Assembly: GCF_019844075.1 (NCBI RefSeq)
Contig: NZ_CP081964.1
Span: forward strand, 682,001-746,000
Direction of reading: 5' to 3'
Source: Curtobacterium sp. TC1
Lineage (GTDB): Bacteria; Actinomycetota; Actinomycetes; Actinomycetales; Microbacteriaceae
DNA: 64,000 bases
Below are positions 15,736-23,757 of the stretch, piece after piece; the stretch's first letter is position 1, and each line of letters starts with the position of its first letter. The notes under the pieces were generated by a model. It was not told the DNA's origin and searched no databases. It worked only from the letters and a program-made list of their open reading frames with translations. Position numbers and translations under genes: made by a program.

Positions 15736-17745
15736 TTGAGACGTAGGTCCTGGTTCGCCGCGTTTGGTGTTGTCCTTGCGGCCGCATCGGCGGTTCTTGT
15801 CGGATACAGCCTGACGGCGAGTCTCGACACGCAGTTTCTTGCGTCCACTCGGTCCGGGTTCATCATTACGGACACGCCCGATGACGCCGGTACATGGCGG
15901 TCGCTTCAGCACCATGCGTCGACGAATGGCGAAAACATCTACCGCTTCGAAGTCGATCCGACTTCATCGGAGAACGTTCGATCCGTCAAACCGATCATCG
16001 GCAACAGGCCGGCGTTTGACCGAGTATTCCCCGATCGACGGTACGCCGGGTTTACCTCGACCACAGTCACTCAACTTCATCACCCCGGGGGCACAGCCCG
16101 CGGAGAGTATCTCAGCACGCTGACCCCCAAGGCCGCTGACCGCGTCGTTTCCGCGCTTCGAGCATCCGGCGCCACCGTGCAGGTCGAGTCAACCGGGTGG
16201 CCTGCCCTCCTTCGATACATCTGGATGACTTCGGCGCTCCCGGCCACTGCAGCTCTGGTGGCGCTTGCGTCCTGGTTGTTTGGATACGCTCACGCGACGT
16301 CCCGGATCAGGCCGCTCGCCTTGGCCCGCACCTTCGGCAGGCGCTGCCCTCGGTTCACCGACGCCGTCAAGCTCGGCGTGACAGTGGCACTCGCGTCAGC
16401 GGCCACGGTCGCAGGTACCGCTGCAGTGCTCCACGTCGGTACCGGTGCACAACAACTTCAGACCTTCATCGGCGTCTCTGCGGTTGCGTGTGTCTTGTTC
16501 GGAGCGACGTTCGTTGGTGGAACAGTCGCGGGATCTGCCTCGACGCCCTCCACGAGGTATCTTCCTACCTACTCGCGGTGGAGGCCCTGGCGACGGACCT
16601 ACCTGGCCTCGTCATTGTCGATGGTTGCGGCAATTGCAATCGTCAGTGTCCTCCTCGATAGCCTTATCGGCGGAGTCGTCGCAAGCAACTCGCTCGATCG
16701 TTCCCGCTCGGATCGAGCGCAATGCAGTTCGTGCGTGGTGACGATCTTTGGCTCAACGACCCGGGGGAGCGACTTCGATGCGGTCGAAGCCGATTATGCG
16801 CACGCGGCTCGGCAGCTAGAACGAGATGGGGTCTCGATCCTCGCGTGGAAGGCGGGTGGTACTTCCGGACACGAGTACTCTCCATCGAGTGTCTCAAATA
16901 ATGCGATCGTCGTGAATCAAGAGTTTCTCCGCCGCGATCGGGTCGGGTTTCGCGATCCTTTCTCTGGTCATGTCAGGCCCGGCGAGTGGGGTCTACTCAT
17001 CCCAGACTCCTTGGAAGCGAAGACGTCGTTGATTCAACGCGCGTGGCTGGACTGGTTGTCGTTCCAGTCCTCCGTCCAGCCTGGTCTTTCGCGCCCCAAT
17101 CCGACACCTGTGACGAGCCGATACCGAGCGCGAGAAGTTTTCACGTACGGATCACTCGGTGATCGGTCTGCTCTGTACTCGGACGCACCGATCATCGTCG
17201 TTGTTCCCGCAGCTGCACGGCTGCTGCCGGACAGCATGTACCTGGCCGCTGGTTCCTCCGGCGAGCTCATCTTCGGTTCCGCTGAAGGAACCCGTCGGGT
17301 GATGGAAGGTTCGGGTGTGATCACGAGTCTTTATGTTCTCGACGCCCTCGCGGATCAGATCGAACGCGGCGACGATCAAGCGCGAACGCAATTGACGACG
17401 ATCTCAGCGGGCGTGATTCTCGGGATACTGGTACTCGGGTTGGTGCAGGCGTTGCGATGGCGTAGTTACACGTCTCTTCATCGCGACCGCCTCCTGTTGG
17501 AAATCGCCCAGGGTAGTCACCCGCTACGCGCCTCATCACTGTGGTGGGCAGGGCAACTTGCCATCGGGTTCAGTGCTGGCGTCCTGCTCTGGATCACGGC
17601 ACAAGCGGGGCTGCAGGCAACGGACGTCACCAACGCTACTTTCATCGGTGGCCCGATCTTCGTGACTACTGTCGCCGCCGGGGTCGCGTTGGTCGGTTTC
17701 ACGAGGCATTTCTCGAGGAAGCAAGTGAGGGCATATGCCTACTGA
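15736..17745 (+). CDS. Bacteriocin-associated integral membrane protein (lactococcin 972 cluster)
   Basis: 669 residues from a TTG start 6 nt after AAGGAG at 15724-15729; longer upstream reading has no ribosome site and would overlap the bacteriocin gene. The topology is one N-terminal helix (about 8-26), a 135-residue external domain, four helices (about 164-184, 212-232, 242-262 and 289-312), a second large external domain with a possible Cys pair (CSSC), and three C-terminal helices. Size, layout and position match the membrane protein found in lactococcin 972 clusters (FtsX/MacB-like), believed to act with the ABC ATPase in export or immunity. Its gene overlaps the ATPase gene by 11 nt. 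Lower GC than its surroundings. Confidence 0.8.
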   Translation: MRRRSWFAAFGVVLAAASAVLVGYSLTASLDTQFLASTRSGFIITDTPDDAGTWRSLQHHASTNGENIYRFEVDPTSSENVRSVKPIIGNRPAFDRVFPDRRYAGFTSTTVTQLHHPGGTARGEYLSTLTPKAADRVVSALRASGATVQVESTGWPALLRYIWMTSALPATAALVALASWLFGYAHATSRIRPLALARTFGRRCPRFTDAVKLGVTVALASAATVAGTAAVLHVGTGAQQLQTFIGVSAVACVLFGATFVGGTVAGSASTPSTRYLPTYSRWRPWRRTYLASSLSMVAAIAIVSVLLDSLIGGVVASNSLDRSRSDRAQCSSCVVTIFGSTTRGSDFDAVEADYAHAARQLERDGVSILAWKAGGTSGHEYSPSSVSNNAIVVNQEFLRRDRVGFRDPFSGHVRPGEWGLLIPDSLEAKTSLIQRAWLDWLSFQSSVQPGLSRPNPTPVTSRYRAREVFTYGSLGDRSALYSDAPIIVVVPAAARLLPDSMYLAAGSSGELIFGSAEGTRRVMEGSGVITSLYVLDALADQIERGDDQARTQLTTISAGVILGILVLGLVQALRWRSYTSLHRDRLLLEIAQGSHPLRASSLWWAGQLAIGFSAGVLLWITAQAGLQATDVTNATFIGGPIFVTTVAAGVALVGFTRHFSRKQVRAYAY

Positions 17746-18391
17746 GGCGCAAGAAGGTCTGGGCGTAATGCTCCGCGACCTCACCCACATCGTGGCGGGG
17801 CGGTCGCTGATCCGGGATCTGCACGCGAACGCCAATGCCAGAGCTCTGACCGCCGTCGTCGGTCCGTCGGGATCGGGCAAGTCGACTCTCCTCCGTGTCG
17901 TCGGTGGACTCGAACGCCCAACCCGGGGGCTTGTGCAGGTCGGGGACTTGACAGTCAGCGCTCTTGGAGCCGGGGCCCAGCGAAAGTACCTACGGGAGCA
18001 GGTCGGATTCGTGTTTCAAGATGGAGGACTCGTCGAGCATTGGAGTGCGCGCAAGAACATCTCGATCGCGTTGAAGGCTCTCCCCTCCTCTCCGGCGAGT
18101 GACCAGCTCGGAATCGAAGACGCCGCCGACGCCGTCGGCATCGGCCGGGTCCTCGACGAGCCCGCTTATTCTTTGAGCGGCGGGGAAAGGATTCGGGTGG
18201 CGTTCGCTCGCCTGCTCGTGCGTAAGCCTGCACTCGTGCTCGCGGATGAGCCATCGGCTGCCTTGGACGCCGAGAACGCTAATATAATTCACGTTCTCTT
18301 GCGCTCCCTCGCAGATGCGGGCTCCACCGTCCTGACGGCTACGCACGATCGCGACCTGATCGGACGGTGTGACGCGACTATCGGCCTCTGA
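17735..18391 (+). CDS. ABC transporter ATP-binding protein of the bacteriocin cluster
   Basis: A 218-residue single nucleotide-binding domain of the LolD/MacB branch. Walker A GPSGSGKST at residues 43-51, Q-loop VFQDGG, signature SLSGGERIRVAFAR, Walker B ALVLADEPSAALD and the switch His in THDRD are all intact, so it should hydrolyse ATP. The ATG lies 11 nt inside the end of the membrane-protein gene, so the two are translationally coupled. The complex probably exports the bacteriocin or removes it from the producer's own envelope. The operon appears to end here; aroE follows on the opposite strand. Confidence 0.88.
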   Translation: MPTEAQEGLGVMLRDLTHIVAGRSLIRDLHANANARALTAVVGPSGSGKSTLLRVVGGLERPTRGLVQVGDLTVSALGAGAQRKYLREQVGFVFQDGGLVEHWSARKNISIALKALPSSPASDQLGIEDAADAVGIGRVLDEPAYSLSGGERIRVAFARLLVRKPALVLADEPSAALDAENANIIHVLLRSLADAGSTVLTATHDRDLIGRCDATIGL

Positions 18392-18456
18392 CGACTCGTG
18401 GTTCGCGAGGGGTATCCGTTGACGGATGGACAGCGAGTCCGGGTCTTGGGTTGGAC

Positions 18457-19323
18457 TCAGGTGGTGATGACGGCGGGCAGGCCGACGGCGGTGCGCATCG
18501 CACGGCGAACGGCGGCCTCGTCGGGGAGGAGTTCGTCCTCATCGCCGGTCAGGAAGAAACGGATCTGCCCGATGGCCTGCTCGGTGAGCATATCGAGGCC
18601 GTTCAGCACCCGGCCGCCGGCATCGGCCCAGCGCGACGCGACGGCGGTCGGCCACGGTTCGTAGGCGACGTCGAACAGCACGGCGTCCGACCCCGACGGC
18701 ACCAGCTCGAGCGGGTCGGCCGCGCCGCCGGGCAGCGTCGACAGGACGAACCCGTGGCGGGTTCCGGGCAGGTCGGTGAGGGGCAGGACCTCGAGCGAGA
18801 CGCCGAGCCGCACGGCCAGCTCCACGAGCGCGCCGGCCTTCCCGGTGTCGCGCAGGAACACCCGCACGAGCGACGCCCCGAGCCGCACCGCCGCCGTGAG
18901 GGCGCTCGCCGCGGTCGCCCCGCCACCGAGGATCGTCGCCTCGCCGGGCAGGTGTCCGAGGGCCTCGACCGGGCGGACGAGCCCCTGGACGTCGGTGTTG
19001 GTGCCCGCGCGGACGACGGCGGACCCCTCGCGTCGGAACGCGACCGTGTTCGCGACCCCGAGCTCGTCGACGAGCGGGGTCGTGCGGTCCAGGAGCGGCA
19101 GCACCTCGCGCTTGAGCGGCATCGTGAGACTCAGCCCGCGCCACTCGGGACCCAGCCCCGCGACGAACGCGTCGAGCCCGCCGGACGCGACCTCGTGCCT
19201 CCCGTACGACCACCCCAGCCCGAGTGCGGCGTAGGCCGCTTCGTGGAGCGTGGGGGAGAGCGAATGCGCGATGGGGGAGCCGAGCACCGCGAGGCGCGTG
19301 CGGTCTGGATCTGGGGCGGCCAC
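18457..19323 (-). CDS. aroE: Shikimate dehydrogenase
   Basis: A 288-residue NADP-dependent shikimate dehydrogenase (3-dehydroshikimate to shikimate, aromatic amino acid pathway). The substrate-binding SPIAHSLSP, the catalytic Lys in LTMPLK, the partner Asp in NTDVQG and the cofactor loop LGGGATAASA are visible. The start is taken at GTG 19323 because TAGGCT (19332-19337) lies 8 nt before it, whereas the GTG at 19329 is only 2 nt from that box. The gene is divergent from the siderophore-binding lipoprotein; the two starts are about 58 bp apart. Confidence 0.9.
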   Translation of the reverse strand: MAAPDPDRTRLAVLGSPIAHSLSPTLHEAAYAALGLGWSYGRHEVASGGLDAFVAGLGPEWRGLSLTMPLKREVLPLLDRTTPLVDELGVANTVAFRREGSAVVRAGTNTDVQGLVRPVEALGHLPGEATILGGGATAASALTAAVRLGASLVRVFLRDTGKAGALVELAVRLGVSLEVLPLTDLPGTRHGFVLSTLPGGAADPLELVPSGSDAVLFDVAYEPWPTAVASRWADAGGRVLNGLDMLTEQAIGQIRFFLTGDEDELLPDEAAVRRAMRTAVGLPAVITT

Positions 19324-19362
19324 GATCACCCAGCCTATCCAGCCGGTTTCCTCCTCGCCCCG

Positions 19363-19381
19363 TTAGGTTAGGCTACCCTTC
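19363..19381 (+). promoter_or_regulatory. DtxR/IdeR iron box overlapping the promoter
   Basis: TTAGGTTAGGCTACCCTTC matches the known actinobacterial iron-box consensus TTAGGTTAGGCTAACCTAA at 16 of 19 positions. It covers the -10 box TAGGCT (19369-19374) and ends one base before the GTG start, so Fe-loaded DtxR/IdeR would block transcription. Confidence 0.82.
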
Positions 19382-20386
19382 GTGATCCGCTCATCCCTTC
19401 GTCTCCGACGTGTCCTCGCCGCTGCGGGTGCCGTCGTCGCAGCCTCCCTCGTCCTCGCCGGCTGTGCCTCCGGCTCCGGTTCGTCCGAGTCGTCCTCGGC
19501 ATCGTCGTCCGACGGTGCCTTCCCGGTGTCCATCACCACGGCACTCGGCACCACGACGATCGACTCGCAGCCCAAGCGCGTCGTCGCACTCGGCTGGGGC
19601 GACGCCGAGACGGCCCTCGAACTCGGCGTGCAGCCGGTCGGTGCGAGCGACTGGCTCGCCTTCGGTGGCGACGGTGTCGGCCCGTGGCTGAAGGACGCGT
19701 ACACGAAGTCGCCGAAGATCATCCAGACGCTCGAGCCCAGCTACGAGGACATCCTCAAGCTGAACCCGGACCTGATCCTCGACGTGAAGTCGTCGGGCGA
19801 CAAGGACCGCTACGACAAGCTGTCCGCGATCGCGCCGACCGTCGCGATCCCGAAGGGCGGCGAGAACTACCTCGCCTCGACCGAGCAGCAGACCACGATG
19901 ATCGCGAAGGCGCTCGGCAAGGAGTCCGAGGGCAAGAAGCTGCTCTCCGACCTCGACGACGCCTACGCCGCGGCTCGCAAGGCCCACCCGGACTTCGAGG
20001 GCAAGTCCGCCGTCGTCGGCGCGTACAGCTCCGAGGGCTTCGGCGCGTACGCCTCCACCGACAGCCGCTCGTCGTTCATGAAGAACCTCGGGTTCACGAT
20101 CCCGTCGGCCATCGACAAGGAGGCCGGCAAGGCGTTCTCCGTCACGCTGTCCGACGAGAACCTCGACCTGCTCGACGCCGACCTGACCCTGGTGCTGCCG
20201 ATCTACGTCGACGCGTCGAAGGCCGAGTCGGACCCGCTGTTCCAGAAGGTGCCGTCGGTTGAGGCCGGCCACTACATCGTGTTCGACGACAAGGACGTGT
20301 CGTCGGCGTTCTCGATGGGCACGACCGCTGCGATCGAGTGGGCGCTCGACAAGCTGCCCGCGCAGTTCGAGGACAAGCTCGGCTAG
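19382..20386 (+). CDS. Iron-siderophore ABC transporter substrate-binding lipoprotein
   Basis: A 334-residue FepB/FecB-type binding protein. The signal peptide has lipobox LAGC with the acylated Cys at about 28, then a Ser-rich tether. The domain carries the family's KRVVALGWGDAETALELGV start and PSYEDILKLNPDLIL. It captures ferric siderophores outside the membrane. GTG start with no leader: TAGGCT at 19369-19374 is 7 nt upstream, inside the iron box, so expression should rise under iron limitation. No permease or ATPase gene is adjacent, so it must use a transporter encoded elsewhere. The gene ends with a strong terminator at 20417-20459. Confidence 0.93.
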   Translation: MIRSSLRLRRVLAAAGAVVAASLVLAGCASGSGSSESSSASSSDGAFPVSITTALGTTTIDSQPKRVVALGWGDAETALELGVQPVGASDWLAFGGDGVGPWLKDAYTKSPKIIQTLEPSYEDILKLNPDLILDVKSSGDKDRYDKLSAIAPTVAIPKGGENYLASTEQQTTMIAKALGKESEGKKLLSDLDDAYAAARKAHPDFEGKSAVVGAYSSEGFGAYASTDSRSSFMKNLGFTIPSAIDKEAGKAFSVTLSDENLDLLDADLTLVLPIYVDASKAESDPLFQKVPSVEAGHYIVFDDKDVSSAFSMGTTAAIEWALDKLPAQFEDKLG

Positions 20387-20416
20387 CCCTGGACTGACCT
20401 GTTCTCCACCGCGAAC

Positions 20417-20459
20417 GCGACAGGGTGCCGCCGGTGTTCGGCGGCGCCCTGTCGCTTTT
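20417..20459 (+). terminator. Rho-independent terminator of the siderophore-binding gene
   Basis: 16-nt arms (20417-20432 and 20440-20455) of GCGACAGGG plus GCCGCC with one G-T pair and a 7-nt loop, followed by TTTT at 20456-20459. Confidence 0.88.
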
Positions 20460-20496
20460 GCGTGGTGTTCGGGGCTGACGGTGTGGTCGAGACGGC

Positions 20497-20901
20497 TCAG
20501 ACGGGGAAGCTCGAGCCGAGCAGCGCGAAGAGCAGCGCGATCAGCGGGAGCGTGCCCTGCTTGAACGCCGAGTTGAGGTACTTGCGGCCGGAGCCGACCA
20601 GGATCACCGCGGCGCCGAGCATGCTCGCGGTCGAGAACACGACGAGGGTCCAGCCGGTCGCGGTGTTGCCCGCCAGCACCAGCACGACACCGAGGATCGC
20701 CCCGATCGCCAGGAACAGGTTGTAGAACCCCTGGTTGAACGCGAGGGAGCGGGTCGCGTCGGCCTCGGTCTCGGTCGCGATGCCGAACACCTTGCGGGCG
20801 CGTGGACTCGTCCAGATGATGGATTCGAGGAACCAGATGTACACGTGGACGAGGCCAGCGAGGACCGCACACACGCCCGAGATCACGAGCAAGACCGACA
20901 T
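20497..20901 (-). CDS. DUF1304 family membrane protein
   Basis: 134 residues with four predicted helices. VHVYIWFLESIIW near the end of the first helix and NQGFYNLFLA in the second are typical of DUF1304 proteins, whose function is unknown. The ATG is preceded by a weak purine stretch. It is convergent with the siderophore-binding gene and divergent from the chorismate mutase gene, so it is probably transcribed alone. Confidence 0.88.
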   Translation of the reverse strand: MSVLLVISGVCAVLAGLVHVYIWFLESIIWTSPRARKVFGIATETEADATRSLAFNQGFYNLFLAIGAILGVVLVLAGNTATGWTLVVFSTASMLGAAVILVGSGRKYLNSAFKQGTLPLIALLFALLGSSFPV

Positions 20902-20949
20902 GTGCTCATTCTCGCAGGCGTCGGCAGGGTTCGGCTGCGCGTCCGCCAG

Positions 20950-20955
20950 TAGGCT
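20950..20955 (+). promoter_or_regulatory. -10 box of the chorismate mutase gene
   Basis: TAGGCT, 6 nt before the ATG at 20962; no Shine-Dalgarno is present, consistent with a leaderless transcript. Confidence 0.55.
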
Positions 20956-20961
20956 CGGGGC

Positions 20962-21285
20962 ATGAGCGACGACGTCACCCCGCCCGAGCCCGAAGCGACG
21001 GCCGTCGCCGAACTCCGGAGCATCCGGCAGAGCATCGACAACATCGACGCCGCCGTCATCCACATGCTCGCCGAGCGCTTCAAGTACACGCAGCGGGTGG
21101 GGCACCTGAAGGCCGAATCGGGCATGCCCGCCGCGGACCCGGACCGCGAACAGGTCCAGGTCGCTCGGCTCCGGAGCCTCGCCGCCGAGGCGCACCTCGA
21201 CCCCGCCTTCGCCGAGAAGTTCCTCAACTTCATCGTCGCCGAGGTCATCCACCACCACGAGCGCATCGCCGGACGCGACGAATGA
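20962..21285 (+). CDS. Chorismate mutase, AroQ type
   Basis: A 107-residue all-helical chorismate mutase converting chorismate to prephenate for Phe and Tyr synthesis. Family features include LRSIRQSIDNIDAAVIHMLA, with the N-terminal active-site Arg, RVGHLKAE, with the catalytic Lys region, and DPDREQVQVARL. It is a stand-alone domain with no fused dehydratase. Its TGA overlaps the ATG of the lactonase-like gene by 4 nt, forming a three-gene unit that ends with the GNAT gene. Confidence 0.88.
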   Translation: MSDDVTPPEPEATAVAELRSIRQSIDNIDAAVIHMLAERFKYTQRVGHLKAESGMPAADPDREQVQVARLRSLAAEAHLDPAFAEKFLNFIVAEVIHHHERIAGRDE

Positions 21286-22385
21286 GCGTCGACCTGCCGA
21301 CCCTGCTCGTCGGTTCCTACACGGCGACCGGTGGCGGGAACGCGACCGGTATCTCCCTGGTCGACGGTGGCGCTGCCCGCGCGGGCGCGGGCGCTCGTAC
21401 CGTCGCGGTGCTCGACGACCCCTCGTTCCTCGCCGTTTCGGGCGACCGTGTCTACGCCGTGTCCGAGACGAACGAGGGCGGCGTCTCGGCCTTCCGGCTG
21501 CAGACCGGCGCGCTCGAACACCTGTGGGACGCCTCCGCCGGCGGTGACGCCCCGTGCCACGTGCGGGTCGACCCGTCCGGGGCGCTCGTCGTCAGCAACT
21601 ACGTCTCCGGTACGGTGACCGCCATCTCGCTCGCGGCGGCCGAGTCGTTCTCCGCCTCGGTGCTCGCGAGCGACGGCGTCGTCCTGCCCGCCGACGGCGT
21701 GCACGGACGGACCGACCGGCTCGCCGTCCCCGCCTCCGCGATCGCGGTCGCGACGCTCCCCGCCGGCACCGGCCCGGTGCAGGACCGGCAGGACGCGCCG
21801 CACGCCCACCAGTCCGTGGCGACGCCGGACGGCACCGTGCTCGTCGCGGACCTCGGCGGCGACGCGCTGCACGAGTTCCGCGTGACCGTGTCGGCCGACG
21901 GCGTCCCCTCGATCGAGGCGTTGCGCGTGCACCACGTGGCGGCCGGTGTCGGTCCGCGGCACCTGGCCTGGTACGCAGGCGACCTGTTCGTCGCCGGTGA
22001 GCTCGACGGCGCGATCCACCGACTCCGCCGCGACGAGTCCGGCTCGCTCGTGACGATCGCCTCGACCCCGACGTTCGACGGTGCGGTCGGGGAGTCGCTC
22101 CTCAGTCACATCGAGGTCGACGACGCCGGAATCGTGACCGTCGCCGTCCGTGGCCGCGACCTGATCGTGGTGCTCGACGCTGCCGACGACGGGCTCGCGC
22201 TCGTCGGGTCCGCGTCGTGCGGGGGTGCCTGGCCGCGGCACTTCGCCCGGGTGCCCGGGTACGTGCTCGTCGCCAACGAACGGTCGGACGCCATCGCCGT
22301 GCTGCCCGTCGGTACGGACGGCGTGCCGGGCGAGGCCGTGGAGCAGATCGCCGTCGGCACCCCGACGTGCATCGTCCCGCTCTGA
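21282..22385 (+). CDS. Lactonase family (Pgl-like) seven-bladed beta-propeller protein
   Basis: A 367-residue protein related to 6-phosphogluconolactonase of the YkgB/Pgl propeller type. Recognisable blade motifs are LLVGSYT at the N-terminus, DAPHAHQSVATPDG in the middle (the HAH-x-S active-site-like segment), VGPRHLAW and WPRHFA. It could hydrolyse a sugar lactone, but the family is functionally mixed. It is coupled to the chorismate mutase gene by an ATGA overlap and followed after 2 nt by a GNAT gene; why these three are joined is unclear. Confidence 0.85.
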   Translation: MSVDLPTLLVGSYTATGGGNATGISLVDGGAARAGAGARTVAVLDDPSFLAVSGDRVYAVSETNEGGVSAFRLQTGALEHLWDASAGGDAPCHVRVDPSGALVVSNYVSGTVTAISLAAAESFSASVLASDGVVLPADGVHGRTDRLAVPASAIAVATLPAGTGPVQDRQDAPHAHQSVATPDGTVLVADLGGDALHEFRVTVSADGVPSIEALRVHHVAAGVGPRHLAWYAGDLFVAGELDGAIHRLRRDESGSLVTIASTPTFDGAVGESLLSHIEVDDAGIVTVAVRGRDLIVVLDAADDGLALVGSASCGGAWPRHFARVPGYVLVANERSDAIAVLPVGTDGVPGEAVEQIAVGTPTCIVPL

Positions 22386-22387
22386 CC

Positions 22388-22807
22388 ATGACCGAGGTCG
22401 ACCCGTACACCCTGGTCGTCGGGGCACCGCCGCTGGCGGACTACCTGCGGCTGCGTCAGGACTCCGGACTCTCGCCGAAGGACGCCGAGCAGGGCGCCGG
22501 GGCGATCACCGGCAGCTGGTCGGCGTGCCACGTCGTGGACGCCGGCGGCACACCGGTGGCGATGGGCCGGACGATCGGCGACGGCGGGTGGTCCTTCCAC
22601 ATCGCCGACATCGCCACCGATCCCGACCACCAGCGCCGTGGGCTCGGACGCCGTGTGGTCGAGTGGCTGGTCGAGGACGTCCGCGACCGAGCTCCCGCTG
22701 GGGCCTCCGTCACGCTCGTCGGGGATCCGCCCGGTCAGCGGCTGTACCGGTCGCTCGGGTTCGACGACGTCGCGCCGAGTCTCGGCATGGCACTCCGACT
22801 GGACTGA
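22388..22807 (+). CDS. GNAT family N-acetyltransferase
   Basis: 139 residues with the acetyl-CoA-binding loop HQRRGLGRRVVEWL, a preceding beta-strand IADIATDPD, and the C-terminal YRSLGF helix-strand typical of GNAT enzymes. The acceptor is unknown. It starts 2 nt after the lactonase-like gene and is the last gene of that unit. Confidence 0.88.
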   Translation: MTEVDPYTLVVGAPPLADYLRLRQDSGLSPKDAEQGAGAITGSWSACHVVDAGGTPVAMGRTIGDGGWSFHIADIATDPDHQRRGLGRRVVEWLVEDVRDRAPAGASVTLVGDPPGQRLYRSLGFDDVAPSLGMALRLD

Positions 22808-22820
22808 CGGGGACGGGTCG

Positions 22821-23741
22821 CTAGCGTTCGATCAGGTTCTCGAACGGGCGACCCTCGGCCAGTGCGGCGACCTGTCGGCGCATCAGCTCGATCGACCGCG
22901 GGATGCTCAGGTCGGTGTTGCCTCCGACGTGCGGCGTCAGCACCGTGTTCGGGGTCGTCCACAGCGGGTGGCCGTCCGTCAGGGGCTCCGGGTCGGTGAC
23001 GTCGAGTGCCGCGAAGAGCCGCTCGGACTGCAGCTCCGCCACGAGTGCATCGGTGTCGACGACCTTGCCGCGGGCGACGTTCACCACCAGGGCACCGTCG
23101 GGGAGGGCAGCGAGCAGCTCGGCATCGACCAGTCGTTCGGTCTCGTCCGTCAGCGGCGCGATGAGCACCAGGACGTCCGTCGTCGGTGCCAGCTCCAGCA
23201 GCTCACCGAACGCGTGCACGTGGCGGCCGTCCTGCTCGCGAGCGGTGCGCGCCACGACCGTGACCTCGGTGCGGAACGCCTCGAAGCGGGTGGCGATCGC
23301 AGACCCGATCGCGCCGTACCCGACGACCGTGACCCGGCGGTCGGCCAGCGAGCGGGTCTCCCGGGCGTCCCAGACGCCGTTCGCGCGGTCGGCCTGGAAC
23401 GCCGAGATCTCCCGCAGCGATGTCAGCGCCAACCCGACGGCGAGCTCGGCGGTCTCGTCGTCGTGGATGCCCCGACCGTTCGCCAGCTGGGCGTGACCGG
23501 GCACGTGCGGCACCGCGTGCTCGTAGCCGGCGCTCGGCAGCTGCAGGAGCTCGAGCGCCGGCAGGTCGTGCACGAACTGCCAGCGGTGCCGTCCACCGAA
23601 GTAGAACGGCAGGAACGTGATGGCGACGTCGTCCGGGCGACCGTACGGCGCCTCGACGTCCCACACGTCCAGCTCGATGCCGTCCGGCACGGGGCCGAAC
23701 CGGTCGACGAGTTCCGCGAAGGGCAGGGTGACGATGGGCAC
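22821..23741 (-). CDS. D-isomer-specific 2-hydroxyacid dehydrogenase
   Basis: A 306-residue NAD(P)-dependent oxidoreductase interconverting 2-hydroxy and 2-keto acids. Visible are the Rossmann loop VGYGAIGSAIA, the catalytic Arg in NVARGKVVD, Glu in DVTDPEPL and His in TPHVGGNTD. The GTG at 23741 (VPIVTLPFAELV) is chosen because longer forms run into purL; GGCGGA lies a few bases upstream. Its start is 16 nt after the purL stop on the same strand, so it is probably the fourth gene of the purS-purQ-purL transcript, although no purine role is apparent. Confidence 0.88.
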   Translation of the reverse strand: MPIVTLPFAELVDRFGPVPDGIELDVWDVEAPYGRPDDVAITFLPFYFGGRHRWQFVHDLPALELLQLPSAGYEHAVPHVPGHAQLANGRGIHDDETAELAVGLALTSLREISAFQADRANGVWDARETRSLADRRVTVVGYGAIGSAIATRFEAFRTEVTVVARTAREQDGRHVHAFGELLELAPTTDVLVLIAPLTDETERLVDAELLAALPDGALVVNVARGKVVDTDALVAELQSERLFAALDVTDPEPLTDGHPLWTTPNTVLTPHVGGNTDLSIPRSIELMRRQVAALAEGRPFENLIER

Positions 23742-23757
23742 GCGGTGTCCGCCGGGC

